Positions 55,489-62,948 of a DNA stretch of 64,000 nt are shown in pieces (within the stretch, counting starts at the first letter, position 1; every line of letters begins with the position of its first letter). Under the pieces are notes generated by a model that worked only from the letters and a program-made list of their open reading frames with translations, made no database searches and was not told where the DNA came from. The stretch is from contig NZ_MRCQ01000011.1 of NCBI RefSeq assembly GCF_002304005.1, positions 1-64,000 of the forward strand. Direction: 5' to 3'. Position numbers and translations under genes: made by a program. The stretch comes from Flavobacterium sp. ACN6. GTDB lineage: Bacteria; Bacteroidota; Bacteroidia; Flavobacteriales; Flavobacteriaceae.

Positions 55489-56553
55489 ATGGCATCATCA
55501 AGTAGCATAAATAATCTGAATAACGTATCTCATAAAATTCGTAACTACAACTTAGAAAAAGTTGTACGAAAAAATCTCGGTTCTGAAGCTTTTAATTACG
55601 CTGAGGAAGTTGTAAATACAATCTCAAAAATTGTTGACCGTATTACTCCATATATTATTGAAATTGACGAAATATCAATACAAGATTTGATTCAAATTAT
55701 AACAGAAATAAATTCAAATTTCGACCAAATATCGAGATTTGATAATGGAAAATTTCTAGCCCAAAGACCTACCTATCTTTCTACTCTGTCAAATCTTAGA
55801 GAAAGAGCTGTAGGTCTTTTGTCTAAAATTATAGGTTTAATTCATGAACTAGAAAAATCAACAATAACAATTGATTTCGAAGATCAGTTGGGAAAAATAA
55901 AAGATGAAACTTTAAGTGATGCCGAAGAAATTAAGCTTTTAAGAAATAGACTTACTCACGAAATTGAAGATTTCGAGACAAGATATACAACAACTTTCCA
56001 AAAAGCAGAAATAAATGAACAAGTTGTAATTTTTAGTAGTCAAGCCGAAACATTTTTAAAAAACTCAAAATTATGGATTGCTGGAATTTGCGGATGTGCC
56101 AGTATATTAATTATAGTCGTTATATGTTTATTCAAAAATTTCTGTTTTGAACTGAGTTGTTTTAATAAGATTACTGAGATTAATTACAATATCCTCTGTG
56201 AAGATTGCAATCGAACAATTTTGTATCTTGAAATATTTAAGGCAATTTTTTTTAGGCTATTTATCATATCCTTTTTAATTTATTTACTAAACTTCTGTGT
56301 AAAAAATTATAACGCTTCTATGCATAATTATACAATTAATAAACACAAGGGCAATTCTTTAGATGCCTCGATTCGTCTTCTTGAAAGACTATATTCAGAA
56401 AATGCGAAAGATGAAGTTTTGACAAATGCTGCCAATGCAATTTTTTCTCATCAACCAACAGGATATACAAATAAAGATCCTGAAAATATTCAAAAATCAG
56501 TTTTGGAAAGAATAATTGAAAAAGTTGATCCAACAAAAAACATTGATAGTTAA
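55489..56553 (+). CDS. Two-TM coiled-coil membrane protein, unknown function
   Basis: From the ATG at 55489 (MASSSSINNLNNVSHK) the protein has 354 residues. The frame is open back to 55300, with an ATG at 55366. A TACTTTTG -7 match at 55352-55359 argues against any start before about 55366, so the exact start is uncertain. Residues of about 20-190 are helical, partly coiled-coil (KDETLSDAEEIKLLRNRLTH). Two membrane helices follow: IAGICGCASILIIVVICLF near 195 and FRLFIISFLIYLLNF near 255. The C-terminal cytosolic tail has NKHKGNSLDAS and AIFSHQPTGY. This tail reminds me of a motif seen in other uncharacterised bacterial 2-TM proteins, but I assign no function. Confidence 0.75.
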   Translation: MASSSSINNLNNVSHKIRNYNLEKVVRKNLGSEAFNYAEEVVNTISKIVDRITPYIIEIDEISIQDLIQIITEINSNFDQISRFDNGKFLAQRPTYLSTLSNLRERAVGLLSKIIGLIHELEKSTITIDFEDQLGKIKDETLSDAEEIKLLRNRLTHEIEDFETRYTTTFQKAEINEQVVIFSSQAETFLKNSKLWIAGICGCASILIIVVICLFKNFCFELSCFNKITEINYNILCEDCNRTILYLEIFKAIFFRLFIISFLIYLLNFCVKNYNASMHNYTINKHKGNSLDASIRLLERLYSENAKDEVLTNAANAIFSHQPTGYTNKDPENIQKSVLERIIEKVDPTKNIDS

Positions 56554-56653
56554 TAGTACTAAAATAAATATTAGTAGAACAATATTTAAATAGATAATTT
56601 ACATTTCTTATCAAAAAAATAAGTTGTTGGTCATTTAATGAAAATCCCAGCTC

Positions 56654-56681
56654 CGCAAAGTCTCCCGACTTTGCGTTTTTT
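56654..56681 (+). terminator. Rho-independent terminator
   Basis: CGCAAAGTC (56654-56662) pairs perfectly with GACTTTGCG (56667-56675) around TCCC, followed by six T. It lies 100 bp behind the two-TM membrane protein gene. Confidence 0.9.
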
Positions 56682-56711
56682 ATCAGTTCTTAAAAACTAT
56701 AAACAACCTCA

Positions 56712-56813
56712 AGCGCCGATAGCGCGGATTTGCAATCCGTGTCCACAAAGTAATGAATGCATTTTTTTCTCTAAGAACTAAAAACCTTGACCTTAAAAAA
56801 TCGAGGTTTTTTT
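56712..56813. repeat. Direct repeat copy C flanking two small genes
   Basis: The block reads ATAGCGCGGATTTGCAATCC at its left side and ends in a hairpin with AAAACCTTGA/TCGAGGTTTT and a T tract. A diverged copy lies at 57655-57751 on the same strand. Between them lie the genes at 56992 and 57236. Confidence 0.75.
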
Positions 56814-56991
56814 AATAAATTTTAGTCCCTGCTTCTGGCTAACACGAGTACCTTACTTGAACTCAAAAACGTCAAAATAATCTAAGTAAATTAAATTATC
56901 TTATAAAAATATTTAAAAGAAGGTTTTCCGTAATAATTAGATAATGAATGGTTTTAAGTTTACTAATTATTAACCCTTAATTATTAAAATT

Positions 56992-57159
56992 ATGGCATTA
57001 CCACTAGGAACAACTCGCAAAACTGGCGAAACATGTCCTGAATCAGGAGTGTGGGAGGCACAATCTTCTCCATCAACAACTATACCTTTAGCAAAAGGTA
57101 ATCAATTTCCTCCTTACAACAACAAAGCTGTAACATGGAAGTTAATCCGATATGCTTAA
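56992..57159 (+). CDS. Very small protein (55 aa) with a TCPESG motif
   Basis: An ATG at 56992 opens a 55-codon frame to TAA at 57157-57159. It begins MALPLGTTRKTGETCPESGV and ends AVTWKLIRY. Features are a single Cys in TCPESGVWE, a Pro-rich middle with AKGNQFPPY and a conserved-looking W-K-L end. This resembles small YjzC-like single-domain proteins, from memory and with low certainty. The clean codon use and the TTATTAAAATT leader support it being a real gene. Function unknown. Confidence 0.7.
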   Translation: MALPLGTTRKTGETCPESGVWEAQSSPSTTIPLAKGNQFPPYNNKAVTWKLIRYA

Positions 57160-57235
57160 CAGCTTATTGTTTATTTTAAGACTTCCAGAAATGGAAGTCT
57201 TATTTACTGGAAAATGAAAACCAAATAAAAAAATT

Positions 57236-57655
57236 ATGAAAAAATCGAATATTATACTTATAGTTTTTGCTGTTATCATTTTGGCTGCAGTTTTAACTAA
57301 CCCAAGTAGTGATGAACATAAACAAGCGGTAAAATCAGTAATAAATCAAGTTGTTCAAAATTCTATCTCAGAAAATGGGTCTGATATGGAAAAATTAGGA
57401 ATTTTGTTTGGAAGTTCTTTGGTAGAAAAGTTAATTGAGAATTCAGTAACTAGAGACAATTATATACTATTTTCAATTACTAAAATTACATGGCAAGGCA
57501 AAAGTAAAAGTATTGGATACGGTCTATTTGGAAATGTTTATCTTTCTGAAAAAGTAAATAAGGCGTTTGATAACAATGAAATAAACAGCTATGAAAATAG
57601 TTCAGAAGCAGTTGATACTATGGCTGTCAGGGTAGACTCAAGGGCTACAGAATAA
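57236..57655 (+). CDS. Small membrane-anchored protein, DUF4359-like
   Basis: The 139-residue protein begins with one membrane segment (IILIVFAVIILAAVLTNPS) and continues with a soluble domain (RDNYILFSITKITWQGKSKSIGYGLFGNVYLSEKV). The TNPS following the helix and the NYxxFSI...YGLFGN pattern resemble the DUF4359 family, recalled from general knowledge. It is likely an extracytoplasmic protein tethered to the inner membrane. It follows the 55-aa gene by 76 bp and ends inside repeat copy D. Confidence 0.68.
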   Translation: MKKSNIILIVFAVIILAAVLTNPSSDEHKQAVKSVINQVVQNSISENGSDMEKLGILFGSSLVEKLIENSVTRDNYILFSITKITWQGKSKSIGYGLFGNVYLSEKVNKAFDNNEINSYENSSEAVDTMAVRVDSRATE

Positions 57656-57751
57656 ACCATATAGCGCAGATTTGTAATCAGTAGCAAAAAGTAGTGAATA
57701 TATTATATCTCTAAGAAATAAAACCTCGATTTAAAAAAAATCGAGGTTTTT
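57655..57751. repeat. Direct repeat copy D with terminator
   Basis: Diverged second copy of the block at 56712-56813, beginning ATAGCGCAGATTTGTAATC. It ends in a perfect hairpin (AAACCTCGATTT with its complement, 57721-57751) plus T tract, which serves as terminator of the DUF4359-like gene. Confidence 0.75.
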
Positions 57752-57765
57752 CCATTTTCTAAACT

Positions 57766-57999
57766 TCACTCCTCACTCAAATAAGGATTCAAAATCTCCG
57801 CCAATTCATTGAGCCAATAATAATTGTCTTCAAAATTGGGTAGTCCAATTTGGAGGGTTTCGTGTTGTCGCATTACGCCGAGAGCTAAAATGCAATTTAC
57901 TTGTCTTAAAATTTTAGCCATATCTTCGGGATCTATAATATGATTAAAAAAATCAATCAGCCTAGTTTCGGCTTCTTTGGAAAGGGTGTTTGAATTCAT
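57766..57999 (-). CDS. Small hypothetical protein
   Basis: The ATG at 57999 gives 77 residues (MNSNTLSKEAETRLIDFFNH) ending NPYLSEE. The frame continues upstream to 58092 but through a repeat-like segment, so I prefer this start. It looks helical and soluble (DPEDMAKILRQVNCILALGVM) and has no recognised motif. It is alone, convergent with the DUF4359-like gene. Confidence 0.65.
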   Translation of the reverse strand: MNSNTLSKEAETRLIDFFNHIIDPEDMAKILRQVNCILALGVMRQHETLQIGLPNFEDNYYWLNELAEILNPYLSEE

Positions 58000-58410
58000 A
58001 AAGTCGTAGTTTTTAAGAATATAAAACCCTTGTATTTTAGTGTTCTTAACGCCTACGACAGCGCTTACGGACGTTTCCGACACCGTACACATAATACAAG
58101 GGCAAGACTGTTTTTTTCTTAAAGTCGTAGTTTTAAGAACTACAAATGTAAAAGAAAATATTTTAAAAAGAAAGATTTTTCTTTCAATTACTATATTGCT
58201 TTTATCAAATATAAGAAATCTATATTTCAGGAGGTACTTATCGCATTTTTGTCATTTCGACGTAAGGAGAAATCTTCGCGATCCCGAAGCTTCGGGACGC
58301 AAACTTAATCCAATCTTTGTCGATATGCGCATGTGATCCTTCGTTCCTCAGGATGACAAACTGCACGTAAACATTTGTCAGGCTGAGCAATCCCGAGGCA
58401 TCGGGAGAAA
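58000..58410. repeat. Mixed short repeats
   Basis: AAAGTCGTAGTTTT with following AAGAA occurs at 58000 and 58120 as a direct repeat. Between them, CCCTTGTATT (58027-58036) and AATACAAGGG (58093-58102) form an inverted pair. Further on, a CGATCCCGAAGCTTCGGGA palindrome (about 58279-58297) and the interspersed TGATCCTTCGTTCCTCAGGA element (58333) are present. No gene. Confidence 0.7.
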
Positions 58411-58620
58411 CTCCATAATCATTTTAGAACATAACCTCTGGTTTCAACCAGAGGAACGCAAAGATTTATCCTCATTTTATTTAAAAAATCAATTGCCTCC
58501 AGTTTTAACTGAAGGTATAAATAAAAGCGAGAAAAAAAGGCTTTAGCCAAATGCGCATTTTGGCTAAAGCCTATTATTATAAAATTTTATCAAATACCCT
58601 AGTTAAAACTTGGGGCTATT
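58411..58620. repeat. Duplicated 210-bp multi-hairpin block, copy 1
   Basis: The block contains CCTCTGGTTTCAACCAGAGG, an imperfect CCAGTTTTAACTG-type hairpin, GGCTTTAGCCAAATGCGCAT with its complementary arm, and CCCTAGTTAAAACTTGGGG. Copy 2 is at 58736-58944 in the same orientation. Confidence 0.9.
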
Positions 58621-58735
58621 TATTTCTAATCTTTGTCGAGCTACTTGTGGAGATTTCTCTCTTCGGTCGAAATGACAAAGTAGATGGAAAACAGCAACGC
58701 TTAACACTAGCAAAAGGAAAAAAAAACACATTAAA

Positions 58736-58944
58736 CTCCACAATCATTTTAAAACATAGCCTCTGGTTTCAACCAGAGGAATGCAAAGATTGATCCTCAA
58801 TTAATTAAGAAAACTAATTGCCCCCAGTTTTAACTGGAGATATAAATAAAAGGGAGAAAAAAGGCTTTAGCCAAATGCGCATTTTGGCTAAAGCCTATTA
58901 TTATAAAATCTTATCAAATACCCTAGTTAAAACTAGGGGCTATT
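58736..58944. repeat. Duplicated 210-bp multi-hairpin block, copy 2
   Basis: A close copy of 58411-58620, with scattered substitutions. Several substitutions keep or restore pairing (for example CCCTAG/CTAGGG is perfect here but has a mismatch in copy 1). About 115 bp of repeat-rich DNA separates the copies. No gene in this 925-bp gap (58093-59017). Confidence 0.9.
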
Positions 58945-58947
58945 CAA

Positions 58948-58985
58948 CAAAAAAATGCAAGACCAAAATTGATCTTGCATTTTTT
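58948..58985 (-). terminator. Terminator after the PfpI-like gene
   Basis: AATGCAAGACC and GATCTTGCATT pair with one wobble around a short AT loop. A run of A on the plus-strand left side gives a T tract for the minus strand. It lies 33 bp after the PfpI-like stop. Confidence 0.8.
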
Positions 58986-59017
58986 GCAACTTGATAAATG
59001 TAAATAGAAAACATTTT

Positions 59018-59566
59018 TTACACCGTCTGACGCTCGTGTTTTCCTTCTTTAATTTCTTCTACCATTTTTTTATTAAAGGCTGGCAAATCATCAGGGTTTC
59101 GGCTGGTTACTAATCCATTGTCTACGACCACTTCTAAGTCTTCCCATTGTGCTCCGGCATTTTTCAAATCGTTTTTAACAGAGAAGAACGAAGTTACTTT
59201 TCGGCCTTCTAAAACGTCAGCATCTACCAGAATTTGAGGGCCATGACAAATAGCCGCAACTGGTTTTTTACTTTCAAAAAAGGAACGTACAAAATTTACT
59301 GCTGCCTCTTCTCTTCTTAATAAATCAGGGTTTATAACTCCTCCCGGAAGAACCAAAGCATCGTAATCTGCTTCATTTGCCTGATCTAATACTACATCAA
59401 CATTATATTCTTTGCCCCAGTTACCGTCTTTCCAAGATTTAATAGTTCCAGATTTTAAACTGATGATATCTGCATTCCATCCTTGCTCTTCTAAATAGGC
59501 TTTAGGCGATGCTAATTCTGATTCTTCAAAACCGTTTGTTGCTAATATGGCTATATTCTTTTTCAT
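59018..59566 (-). CDS. DJ-1/PfpI family protein
   Basis: The 182-residue protein has the class I glutamine amidotransferase-like fold. IAILATNGFEESELASPKAYLEEQG opens it (with a conserved Glu) and VAAICHGPQILVDADVLEGRKVTSF holds the nucleophile Cys followed by His near residue 105. The family (PfpI, YhbO/YajL types) is linked to stress response, protein repair or glyoxalase activity. The substrate is not given by the sequence. It has its own terminator. Confidence 0.92.
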   Translation of the reverse strand: MKKNIAILATNGFEESELASPKAYLEEQGWNADIISLKSGTIKSWKDGNWGKEYNVDVVLDQANEADYDALVLPGGVINPDLLRREEAAVNFVRSFFESKKPVAAICHGPQILVDADVLEGRKVTSFFSVKNDLKNAGAQWEDLEVVVDNGLVTSRNPDDLPAFNKKMVEEIKEGKHERQTV

Positions 59567-59792
59567 AATTTTAATTTTTAAAACGTTATTAATTTTGATT
59601 TAGTTAAAATTAGTTATTTCAAACAGCCAGCGAAAACGGACTATGTTAAACCTTTCTTTAATAAAAGTTAATTAATTGGTATTCAGATTTTTATTAAAAA
59701 TTAAATTGAAATTATGTAAGATTCATGTCAATCTAGTCTACTATTTTATAGGATGACAACTTAGAGAATGATTAAATAATCGTAGTAAGGAC

Positions 59793-60227
59793 TCACCTCA
59801 AATCCTTCTTAATAACCAAATACTTCAAATTAGTATTTCCAACATTTTTGATTCCGTGTTCCATATTTGAGGGACAGTAGAAACTAGTATTTGGGCCAGC
59901 GGTTTTGGTTTTTCCGTCAAGGTAGAATTCGGCTGTGCCTTCGAGGATGTAGAAAAATTCTTCTTCGACATGATGGTGTGGCGCGTGCGTAGATTTCCCA
60001 GGTTCGACGATACTCATTTTGAGCGTGTTTTCCTGAGTGAAGTTTTTATCGCCAAACCAATATTGATAACCTACTTTTGTTTTGGTGGCTTTTTCTAATT
60101 CGAAATGATTGACACAGTTTTCAATTGTGTATTGCGGCTGTGCGGTTTCTTTTTTGGTTTCCTGAGAAAAGGTCAGCTGGAAAAATAAAACAGCAATTGT
60201 GGTTTTTAGGATGGTTAGTGTTTTCAT
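59793..60227 (-). CDS. Exported cupin-domain protein
   Basis: The 144-residue protein has a signal peptide (TTIAVLFFQLTFSQ) and a single cupin barrel. Motif 1 is HAPHHHVEEEFFYILEG near residue 80 (metal-binding His/Glu). Motif 2 is SNMEHGIKNVG near residue 120. A metal-bound periplasmic enzyme or binding protein is likely. No partner gene is evident; the gene stands alone between repeat regions. Confidence 0.85.
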   Translation of the reverse strand: MKTLTILKTTIAVLFFQLTFSQETKKETAQPQYTIENCVNHFELEKATKTKVGYQYWFGDKNFTQENTLKMSIVEPGKSTHAPHHHVEEEFFYILEGTAEFYLDGKTKTAGPNTSFYCPSNMEHGIKNVGNTNLKYLVIKKDLR

Positions 60228-60363
60228 TTTTTATTGTAATGTTACGAAAAAAAATGATACAGGTGGTTGTGAGCTTGTTTTTGCTATTTGAAGAAGTGAT
60301 CTAAATCATCAATGATTGTCAATTTTGGTTGACAAAGATTTGGCAGATTTTTTTATTTTTAGG

Positions 60364-60537
60364 TTGTTTAAAAGTCCCAGCGGGACGAAATATTTATAGA
60401 AACAATTAATTACATTTTGATAGAGCCCAAGTGGGGCGAAATAATCCCTGTTGATTTCGATAATTATTATATCGTTCCGCTGGAGCTTTTGTAAACCGCT
60501 ATTTAACAATCTATAAATATTTCATTCCTCTGGAATT
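60364..60537. repeat. Composite palindrome related to 20379-20545
   Basis: Arms around CGGGACGAAATATTTATAG (about 60373-60391) and CTATAAATATTTCATTCC (about 60512-60529) surround further palindromic segments such as CGTTCCGCTGGAGC. The end motif is shared with the element between lacI and uxaA. Spacing and nested structure are alike, and the cores differ. Confidence 0.7.
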
Positions 60538-60815
60538 TTACCTTCGAGAAAATCATTCATAGTAACTTTGACAATGTTCTAATGAAAATGATACATTCTC
60601 GCCTAGCCCCGATCGAAATGGCATCCTTTTATGTCTCGTTTTTTTCTAACGAGACATAAAAGATATAATGGAGAGCGGGACAAATGGTCTTGAAAAACCA
60701 AAAAATTTCTGCTTCTTAAAAAATTTACTCAACTAAAAAATTGAATAAAATAAAGGTTTTCCAAAGCTTTTTAAATCAATCTATGACGCGATAAGAAAAT
60801 ATTATGATAATATTA

Positions 60816-60870
60816 TTTCATAATTAGAAAAACGGTCATACATTTGCCTAACGGTGTTAAACAATTTAAT
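60816..60870 (+). promoter_or_regulatory. tetR promoter with palindromic operator
   Basis: TTTC (60816-60819), 19 nt and TACATTTG (60839-60846) give a near-consensus promoter. TAACGGTGTTA (60849-60859) with its AATTTAAT tail to 60870 lies directly behind the -7 element. The same palindrome family recurs four times at 61491-61711, ahead of the efflux genes. Autorepression is inferred. Confidence 0.75.
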
Positions 60871-60881
60871 ACTCAAATGAA

Positions 60882-61475
60882 ATGGCTAGTAAAGATCGAA
60901 TTTTAAGACAAAAAGAAGAGACAAGGAACAACATCCTTGGGGCTGCTTATGATATCGTGAAAGATGAAGGCTGGAATGGTTTGAGTATGCGTAAAATTGC
61001 CGACAGAATCGAATATACTGCTCCTATTATTTATGAATATTTCTCGAATAAAGAAGCAATACTAGAAGAACTGACTGGCAAAGGTTTTATAAAGCTGACT
61101 AAAGAATTGCAGATTGCAATAGATAAGTTTGAAAAACCAGAAGATCAATTGGAAGCCATGTGGATGACCTATTGGGACTTCGCTTTTACGAATACTGAAA
61201 TGTACCAGTTAATGTTTGGTGTTCAAATGACGTGCTGCGCTCAGCGCTGTTCGGCTCAAGAGGGGCCTTACAAATTATTTACTCATGTAATTGCTGAAGT
61301 AATGAAAGACAGCAATCCGAGTCAGGATATCATTAAACAAAAATATTTTACTTTCTTTTCTGTAATTCATGGTTTAATCGCCATAAACATCATTAATAAA
61401 AGTGATATTTTAGAAACTATAAATGCACAAATTTTGAAAGATGCCATTGGCGGTATCATCAAATCAATACAATAA
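60882..61475 (+). CDS. TetR/AcrR-family transcriptional regulator
   Basis: The 197-residue protein has a TetR helix-turn-helix (GLSMRKIADRIEYTAPIIYEYFSNKEAIL, near residues 35-65) and a helical ligand/dimer domain. That domain has an unusual Cys cluster MTCCAQRCSAQ near residue 115. It lies directly upstream of an RND efflux operon, with five palindromic sites shared by both promoters, so it is the likely repressor of the pump. The Cys cluster might sense metals or thiol-reactive compounds; this is a guess. Confidence 0.93.
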   Translation: MASKDRILRQKEETRNNILGAAYDIVKDEGWNGLSMRKIADRIEYTAPIIYEYFSNKEAILEELTGKGFIKLTKELQIAIDKFEKPEDQLEAMWMTYWDFAFTNTEMYQLMFGVQMTCCAQRCSAQEGPYKLFTHVIAEVMKDSNPSQDIIKQKYFTFFSVIHGLIAINIINKSDILETINAQILKDAIGGIIKSIQ

Positions 61476-61490
61476 TTTTTTTTTCATTTT

Positions 61491-61711
61491 TTACTTAACA
61501 GTGTAAAATAATTTAATTTGGATAATATAAAATCCTTTTTTTTATAATCATTACTTAACACTGTTAGAAAATTTAATCGAGTAATAAAAAGCTTTTTTTT
61601 AGACTCTTACTTAACACCGTTAAATATTTTAATAGTGATTTAAAGTAAATTGAAAATGCTTAAAGTACGAAAGTTTGTGCACATTTACTTAACAATGTTA
61701 GATAATTTAAT
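61491..61711 (+). promoter_or_regulatory. Four tandem TetR-type operators ahead of the efflux genes
   Basis: A ~22-bp unit (ACTTAACANNGTTA plus an ATTTAAT tail) recurs with cores at 61496-61506, 61556-61566, 61612-61622 and 61690-61700. The cores are TAACAGTGTAA (imperfect), TAACACTGTTA, TAACACCGTTA and TAACAATGTTA. The third is the exact reverse complement of the tetR-promoter core at 60849. Spacing is 60, 56 and 78 bp. The segments between have similar poly-T stretches, so a degenerate ~58-bp tandem is possible. Confidence 0.75.
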
Positions 61712-61787
61712 TCAATTAAATATGAATCCCGAGAATGCCAGAATACCACAAATTAAACGAGAAAATGTTCAACCAATTAAAACCAAT

Positions 61788-62936
61788 ATGAAAATGAAAA
61801 ATTTAATTATAACCAGTTTTATCCTGGCATTAGTATTAAGCAGCTGTGCCGATAAAAATCAGGCGCCTACTGCTCCGCCTCCGCCGGTTTTACCTGTGTT
61901 GGCCATCACAAGTGCAAATACAACTACTGACGCTGAATATCCTGCTGCAATACAAGGAACTGTTGATGTTGAAATTCGTCCGCAGGTAAGCGGTAACCTT
62001 GACAGAATTTTTGTTGACGAAGGTGCTTATGTAAGCAAAGGACAAACTTTATTTAAAATAAACGAGCGTCCGTTTCGTGAGCAGTTAAACAATGCTTTGG
62101 CAAGTCTTCACGCTGCAGAAGCGGCTTTGATTAACGCTAATTTAGAAGTGGATAAATTAACGCCTTTAGTACAAAACAAGGTAGTTTCAGACTATCAATT
62201 GAAAACAGCTAAAGCGTCTCAAAAAATTGCTGCTGCTAATATCGAACAGGCAAAAGCAATGGTAGGTTCTGCTAAGATTAATTTAGGCTATACGAATGTG
62301 ACAGCCCCAGTAAGCGGCTACATTGGAAGACTGCCTAAAAAACAAGGAAGTTTAGTTTCTGCTGCTGATCTAGAGCCTTTAACTACTTTATCTGATGTTC
62401 ATGAAGTTTACGCTTATTTCTCTTTGGGCGAAACAGATTTCATCAACTTTAAATCGCAATATGCAGGAAGTTCTCTTGGCGATAAAATTAAAAAACTGCC
62501 TCCGGTTACTTTGATTTTGGCTGATAATAACGCATATCCTCAAACTGGAAAAATCGATATGGTTGACGGTCAGTTTGATAAAACTACAGGAGCGATCACG
62601 ATTAGAGCAACTTTTCCAAATGCAAACGGAACGTTACGTTCTGGAAATACAGGTAGAATCCGTTTAGGGTTACAGCACGACGATGCTATTTTAGTACCGC
62701 AAGCGGCTACTATTGAAATGCAGGATAAAGTATTTGTTTTCACTGTAGGAAAGGATAATAATGTAACTAAAGTGCCTATTACAGTTGTAGGTAAAAGCGG
62801 TACTAATTATTTAATTAAAGATGGTGTAAAAACGGGTGATCAAATCGTAATGAGCGGTATTGATAAACTTCAGGACGGACAAGCTATTCAGCCAGAGAAA
62901 GCTGCTAAAGTTGCCCAAGTAACTAATAAAAAATAA
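61788..62936 (+). CDS. RND periplasmic adaptor (MFP), lipoprotein
   Basis: I start at ATG 61788 (382 residues): MKMKNLIITSFILALVLSSC is a lipoprotein signal, with Cys near residue 20. The frame is open from a TTG at 61650, but that part overlaps the fourth operator and lacks a signal. HlyD-type domains follow: VEIRPQVSGNLDRIFVDEGAYVSKGQTLFKI (lipoyl half), the coiled hairpin, TNVTAPVSGYIGRLPKKQGSLVS (second half), and the beta-barrel domains to residue ~370. It is the MexA/AcrA partner of the pump encoded 12 bp downstream. Confidence 0.92.
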   Translation: MKMKNLIITSFILALVLSSCADKNQAPTAPPPPVLPVLAITSANTTTDAEYPAAIQGTVDVEIRPQVSGNLDRIFVDEGAYVSKGQTLFKINERPFREQLNNALASLHAAEAALINANLEVDKLTPLVQNKVVSDYQLKTAKASQKIAAANIEQAKAMVGSAKINLGYTNVTAPVSGYIGRLPKKQGSLVSAADLEPLTTLSDVHEVYAYFSLGETDFINFKSQYAGSSLGDKIKKLPPVTLILADNNAYPQTGKIDMVDGQFDKTTGAITIRATFPNANGTLRSGNTGRIRLGLQHDDAILVPQAATIEMQDKVFVFTVGKDNNVTKVPITVVGKSGTNYLIKDGVKTGDQIVMSGIDKLQDGQAIQPEKAAKVAQVTNKK

Positions 62937-62948
62937 TTCCAAAATAAA

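Larger units (their letters stand above)
56554..56991. other. Intergenic with terminator and repeat copy
   Basis: After the membrane protein gene come a terminator (56654-56681), the repeat block at 56712-56813, and an AT-rich stretch of about 170 bp with a TAATTATTAACCC-type leader before the 55-codon gene. No other gene seen. Confidence 0.65.
60228..60881. other. Intergenic with a composite palindrome and TetR promoter
   Basis: The only elements are the composite repeat at 60364-60537, a GAGACATAAAA-type inverted repeat near 60630-60660 and the tetR promoter-operator at 60816-60870. A 66-codon minus-strand frame at 60309-60509 runs through the repeat and is not a gene. Confidence 0.7.

Noticed and set aside
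54711..57751. Integron-like cassette array
   Set aside because: The flanking repeats are not attC-like (no core GTTRRRY/RYYYAAC pair was recognised) and no integrase is seen.
58040..58793. Plus-strand frames of 80-98 codons
   Set aside because: They run through hairpin repeats and the duplicated 210-bp block and have no recognisable protein features.
61650..61787. N-terminal extension of the MFP adaptor
   Set aside because: It overlaps the fourth operator, has no signal peptide, and the lipoprotein signal begins at 61788.
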